A DNA stretch of 64,000 nt. It comes from Eshraghiella sp045129695. Its GTDB lineage: Bacteria > Bacillota > Clostridia > Lachnospirales > Lachnospiraceae. This document shows positions 60,379 to 64,000 of this stretch, piece after piece. Positions within the stretch are counted from its first letter, which is position 1; each line of letters begins with the position of its first letter. The position numbers were made by a program, and so were the translations under genes. The notes beneath the pieces were generated by a model. The model saw only the letters and a program-made list of their open reading frames with translations, made no database searches and had not been told where the DNA came from. The stretch lies in the NCBI GenBank assembly GCA_045129695.1, contig JBGVJZ010000039.1, positions 45,563 to 109,562 of the forward strand, written 5' to 3'.

Positions 60379-63300
60379 TTATTTCGCTGTTGCTTTTAAC
60401 TCTTCTAACATATTGGATTTGCCTGATAATGTAATATTCTGTTTATCCATATCAACACATGCAAAACAATTACTGTAATATTCCGGATTTGCATTAATTA
60501 TCACCTTGCCGGTTAGATTCGTACAGTTTTCAAATGTCTGCTCCAGACTTTTTACACCTGTCGGTATCTGTGGTGCCTGTTTTAATTTTGTACAATTAAC
60601 AAAAGTACCTGTCATATTCGTTACTGTTGTTGGAAGTTCAGGAATCTGCATTAAGCCAGAACAGGCTGCAAATGCACCTTCCATATTTGTTACATTAGCG
60701 GATATTGAGATAACCTGTTTTAAACCTGTACAATGAGCAAATGTATACTTCATATTAACAACACTGTCAGGTATTGCCGGCACCTCTGTAAGACTTTCAC
60801 AGAAATAGAATGTCATTTCCATATGCTGAACACTGTCAGGTATTGTTGGTGCCACAGCCATTCGTGTACAATTGAAAAAGGTTCTGTACATTGATGTTAC
60901 AGGACAGCCTGCAATACTGCTTAAAATATCTTCATATTTATTTTTTTCTGTATTTCTAACCTCAACAGACCACTCTGTCCACTGCTCTCCATAACCACGC
61001 CAACCGTTATATGTGTATGTATAATCTGACGTAGTATATGTATCACCGCTTGTCGGCTTGTCAGGAAATTCTGCACCTGCCCCCAACGTAGTCTTAGTTG
61101 CAGCTACATAATATGAGCAGCCGTTTGGTATAAGATTTTTAGACTGTGTAACTTCTTCTGTCGGCTTCTCAGTTGTTTCTTGCTCTGTTTTACTCTCATA
61201 TTCATAAGCAGAATCACATTTCTCCAATGTATATGAATACATTCCTGAACTCATATAATCTTCAACAATATACTTTTCAATATTGCCTTCGTTAATCTCA
61301 ACAAACATAAAAGGATAATAATTTTCCATAATGGTTTCATAGTCTTCCTTATTACCCTGCTGTAAGCGTTTGTAATTCTTATTAGAAACCTCTCCTTGAT
61401 AGAAACTTTCACTGTATCCTCCAATACGTTTCATGTTCTTGTCATACTCATTTAATGCTATGCCACTTTCCTGACTTCCGCCATTCCAACTGAAGGTTAT
61501 TATATCTCCGTTATCTTTTCTGTAGCCCAATGCCGGATAATGCTTATACAACAGCAATCCATTTCCCCCACATTTCTTATATTCATCCGCATAATCGTTC
61601 AATAACATACCCTCGGCTTCGTTTTCTATATACATATCACATCGCTCTACAGTCTTTGTATTCTCATTATATTTGTAAACAAAGGTTCCTGAAAAATTAT
61701 TATAAATCTTTTGTACCAGAAGCTCCGGTTCTGCATCTTTATCCATGTCGAATAAGAAAAAGCCTTTAATCTCACCACCGTTTTCATATACACCCATTGT
61801 CTCTTTTACAGGCTGGGCTATAAGTTCTTCAAATTCATTGTCCTCAATAAATGTCTTATATGCATTAATCCAGTTTTTGCCTGCTTCTTCTGATTCCTCC
61901 TGCAACTCTTCTTTAAGTCCATGCGTATCAGCAAAAAGCTCCAAATATTCCTCATCCAATGAATGTGTACTTCTACCATATACAGTTTCTTTGATTCTAT
62001 TGTCTTCCAGCAAAGTCTTTACTCTGTCAACATAGGTTTCAAAATCCACCTTACTGCCACAATAATATTCCAGCTCGTCATTATCCCCATATTCAACAGA
62101 CATTCCGTCTGATACCCATAATGCACCATCCTCATATGAATAGAAACTTTCGTCAATTACCAGATATCTGCTCATTGTACCGCCATGCAGACCCATGAAA
62201 CCGGTGTATGTAATCTCACCTATATCCATGTAATTATATGTGTCATCATCAAAGCATTTAACTACTTCTCCATCAATATACTCATAAAATCGAATAATAT
62301 ATCCCGGATTATCTTCGACAGACAACACCATTAATTCCTCTGTCCCGTCACCATTAAAATCTCTGAATGCAACAGAGTATTCTTTCTCGACATTTTTCTT
62401 AAGAAAATCATAATATGCCCTGTAACAGCTTTTATTCTCATCTGCTACCCTTATATTCTCAATCTGTCCCTTGTTATTAAACAAACACTCATAAAAACAG
62501 CAGTAAGTATTATCATAGAAATTGATAATATTTTTACCTGCGTTAACTGATAATATAGAAATGCTGTGAAAACCATCCTTTTCCTGCTCGGATAGAATCA
62601 TCTCAGCCCTTGAAATTGAATTCTCCAGCCATGAATATGGTGCCGCATAGAACTTTCCGTTATTTGACCATGCAAATCTTACAGACCCATCCTCCGGCAT
62701 AGATTCGAGCATCTCCTCATAGGTTCCGTATTTAATCTCGTAAGTAGCGGTAATTTCAGGAACATATACCTTGCTTAAACCATTTTCATAGGAATACTCT
62801 GCCTCCGTAAAAATAGGAAAACTCTTGCTCTTTAATACATCTTCCCTATCTTCTTCCTGTCTCTGCTTCAATTCTTTATTTAAAAGACTTTCAGAAAAAT
62901 ATTCTTCATACTCCTTCATCTCTGCTTCAAAAGCTTCACTTCCTCTGTTCGCAAAAAATAACCACTCAAGTGCATTTTCATATAGAACATAATCTTCTTC
63001 CCGAATAGCCTTTTGCGACTCAGATTTGTTATTCTCTGTTTGTTTTTCCGTAGGTTCTTCTGTTGTTTCTTCCTCCTTATCCGCTGTCGCCTTCTCGGTT
63101 ACCGGCACTTCTGGTCTTGCAACAGCAGTTCCACTCTCAACCTTATTCGGCTGTTCTGCTTTTTTCTCCATACCTTTTTCCACTGCACTGACAACTAATG
63201 AAGTTCCTGCTGCCATAGCAACAGCAACTCCCAGTGAAATCGCAACAGCAGCTTTCTTTTTCGGTGCTTTCTCCGGTAATTTATTCTGAATAACAGGAAA

Positions 63301-63651
63301 TGTCATCAAAATGAAAGCAACAATTGTACCGATAACTGCAAGCATTTCAATGTATGCTCCCGGCATTTTTGAAAAAGAGAATCCCCACTCATAAAACACT
63401 ACTGCCAGATACATTGACAAGGCACCCAGTCCTGTTGCAAAGAACACCTTAGGCTTCTTTTCCAAAAGTATTACACTTACTATGTATGTTGCAAAAATCA
63501 CAATCGTTCTGACAATACTTCCCTTAATAACATCCATTCCATTAATAATAAAACTGATAAATCCCGTATACCGCCACCACGGAATAAGCAGGCACGCAAC
63601 GTCAACTGCCAGCAATGCAATTAATATAATCTTCTTCACTACTTTGTTCAT
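60379..63651 (-). CDS. Large membrane protein with BspA-like leucine-rich repeats
   Basis: The product has about 1090 residues. Residues 1-155 hold six hydrophobic segments (from IILIALLAVDVACLLIPWW to AVAISLGVAVAMAAGTSLVV). A Glu/Thr-rich stalk follows (EEETTEEPTEKQTENN). The central region contains two FG-GAP-like motifs, FRDFNGDGTEELMVL and FLFDMDKDAEPELLV. The C-terminal 170 residues carry repeats of the type NMxxTFxxCxxLxxxPxIP (about 24 residues each), typical of BspA-like LRR proteins and of DUF285-type surface repeats. The repeats should be outside the cell and bind host, mucin or plant surfaces; this is inference. ATG 63651 has GGAGG seven bases upstream. Confidence 0.82.
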   Translation of the reverse strand: MNKVVKKIILIALLAVDVACLLIPWWRYTGFISFIINGMDVIKGSIVRTIVIFATYIVSVILLEKKPKVFFATGLGALSMYLAVVFYEWGFSFSKMPGAYIEMLAVIGTIVAFILMTFPVIQNKLPEKAPKKKAAVAISLGVAVAMAAGTSLVVSAVEKGMEKKAEQPNKVESGTAVARPEVPVTEKATADKEEETTEEPTEKQTENNKSESQKAIREEDYVLYENALEWLFFANRGSEAFEAEMKEYEEYFSESLLNKELKQRQEEDREDVLKSKSFPIFTEAEYSYENGLSKVYVPEITATYEIKYGTYEEMLESMPEDGSVRFAWSNNGKFYAAPYSWLENSISRAEMILSEQEKDGFHSISILSVNAGKNIINFYDNTYCCFYECLFNNKGQIENIRVADENKSCYRAYYDFLKKNVEKEYSVAFRDFNGDGTEELMVLSVEDNPGYIIRFYEYIDGEVVKCFDDDTYNYMDIGEITYTGFMGLHGGTMSRYLVIDESFYSYEDGALWVSDGMSVEYGDNDELEYYCGSKVDFETYVDRVKTLLEDNRIKETVYGRSTHSLDEEYLELFADTHGLKEELQEESEEAGKNWINAYKTFIEDNEFEELIAQPVKETMGVYENGGEIKGFFLFDMDKDAEPELLVQKIYNNFSGTFVYKYNENTKTVERCDMYIENEAEGMLLNDYADEYKKCGGNGLLLYKHYPALGYRKDNGDIITFSWNGGSQESGIALNEYDKNMKRIGGYSESFYQGEVSNKNYKRLQQGNKEDYETIMENYYPFMFVEINEGNIEKYIVEDYMSSGMYSYTLEKCDSAYEYESKTEQETTEKPTEEVTQSKNLIPNGCSYYVAATKTTLGAGAEFPDKPTSGDTYTTSDYTYTYNGWRGYGEQWTEWSVEVRNTEKNKYEDILSSIAGCPVTSMYRTFFNCTRMAVAPTIPDSVQHMEMTFYFCESLTEVPAIPDSVVNMKYTFAHCTGLKQVISISANVTNMEGAFAACSGLMQIPELPTTVTNMTGTFVNCTKLKQAPQIPTGVKSLEQTFENCTNLTGKVIINANPEYYSNCFACVDMDKQNITLSGKSNMLEELKATAK

Positions 63652-64000
63652 AATCATTCCTCCTGAATACTGTAATATCTTGTAGCTATACTATATAGAG
63701 TGAAGCACTTTTCAAAAGGTTGCACTTCTTTTAAAAAAGATTATATATTCTTCAAGCAATTTTTTCAATTCTTATAGCATATCAAAATTATCCTATAGCA
63801 ATACTAATGATGTTGGGGTCAAAAGAGTTTGTAGAAACACTCTGACCTACCATATAGTACGTAAACGCTTAATTTTAGGGTAGGTTCCCTTACATAGAAC
63901 CTAGTTTTATAATGATTGTTAGGAAATGCTAACATTTTACTTCATCAATTATGTCGTAAACTAGCATTTTACTACATCCTAAAGAGGTACAATCATTATG
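63652..64000. other. Non-coding right end
   Basis: No ORF of note was found in these 349 bases. They hold the upstream region of the BspA-like gene, a hairpin (GGTC..AGAGTTT/AAACACTCT..GACC, 63817-63847) without a T-tract, and the nested repeat structure at 63909-63999. The stretch is AT-rich and may continue into a mobile element or another gene beyond the edge. Confidence 0.6.
63909..63999. repeat. Nested inverted and direct repeats
   Basis: ATAATGATTGT (63909-63919) and its exact complement ACAATCATTAT (63989-63999) bound a 91-base segment. Within it, CTAACATTTTACTTCATC (63929-63946) and CTAGCATTTTACTACATC (63961-63978) are direct repeats with two differences, 32 bases start to start. Confidence 0.8.

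Noticed and set aside
63929..63978. CRISPR-like repeats at the right end
   Set aside because: There are only two units with mismatches and a 14-base gap between them, no spacers and no cas genes in the window.

Overview
The window reads as a stretch of chromosome from an anaerobic, low-GC Firmicute, most likely a gut Lachnospiraceae. The support is indirect: AT-rich DNA, strong GGAGG ribosome-binding sites, a T-box-controlled trp operon, a DUF6465 lysine/alanine-rich protein, a split B12-dependent methionine synthase, a PdaB-like deacetylase and many Lachnospiraceae-type membrane or lipoproteins. The genus cannot be named from the sequence alone. There is no phage, insertion sequence, rRNA or CRISPR array. 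One tRNA gene (Leu, UAG) is present.

Layout. Positions 1-2.7 kb carry the start of a BioY-like gene, a MATE exporter, a DUF6465 protein and trmO (minus strand). Positions 2.8-7.5 kb (plus) hold a tandemly duplicated cassette: a zinc-ribbon multi-pass membrane protein followed by a TPM-domain protein, twice. Positions 7.5-14.8 kb (minus) carry a hybrid histidine kinase, lrgB/lrgA, an anchored protein of unknown function, glgB and a membrane-anchored alpha/beta hydrolase. Positions 14.8-21.7 kb (minus) hold an unknown protein and then an apparent operon of a cytidylate-kinase-like protein, a heterodimeric ABC exporter, a shortened small membrane protein, a kinase-fold protein with a GNAT-like N-terminus and a hexapeptide acetyltransferase. 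Positions 21.8-30.2 kb contain a vWA lipoprotein and degV (plus), then an EamA transporter, a deacetylase, a 1288-residue sensor diguanylate cyclase and an orphan hypA (minus). Positions 30.3-36.5 kb contain a zinc-ribbon membrane protein, a HAD phosphatase, enolase and tcdA (minus) and a DUF1846 protein (plus).

Positions 36.6-43.5 kb are a complete seven-gene trpEGDCFBA operon, preceded by a good sigma-A promoter, a T-box leader and an unexpected second terminator-like hairpin. Next come an ECF sigma/anti-sigma-like pair, a transglutaminase lipoprotein, a DUF6512 protein, a GGDEF/EAL protein and an HTH/DUF2975 pair. Positions 50.7-54.4 kb (plus) hold a double-receiver protein next to a 7TM hybrid kinase with receiver and HPt domains, probably one phosphorelay. 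Positions 54.4-58.5 kb (minus) hold tRNA-Leu and metF, a methionine synthase reactivation protein and metH. The right end has a glycosyltransferase, a lipoprotein and a large BspA-like repeat protein.

The best candidate for something undescribed is a compact monocistronic unit at about 60.18-60.38 kb. It has a promoter-like sequence, an ideal ribosome-binding site, a 23-codon ORF encoding an amphipathic peptide with three cysteines, and a strong terminator. It lies between two surface proteins that share Asp-rich DxDGDGxEEL-type motifs. Other points worth attention are the tandem leader terminator in trp, gene-junction scars at 17.4-17.6 kb, a Cys-containing insert in enolase, and a nested inverted/direct-repeat structure at the right edge.
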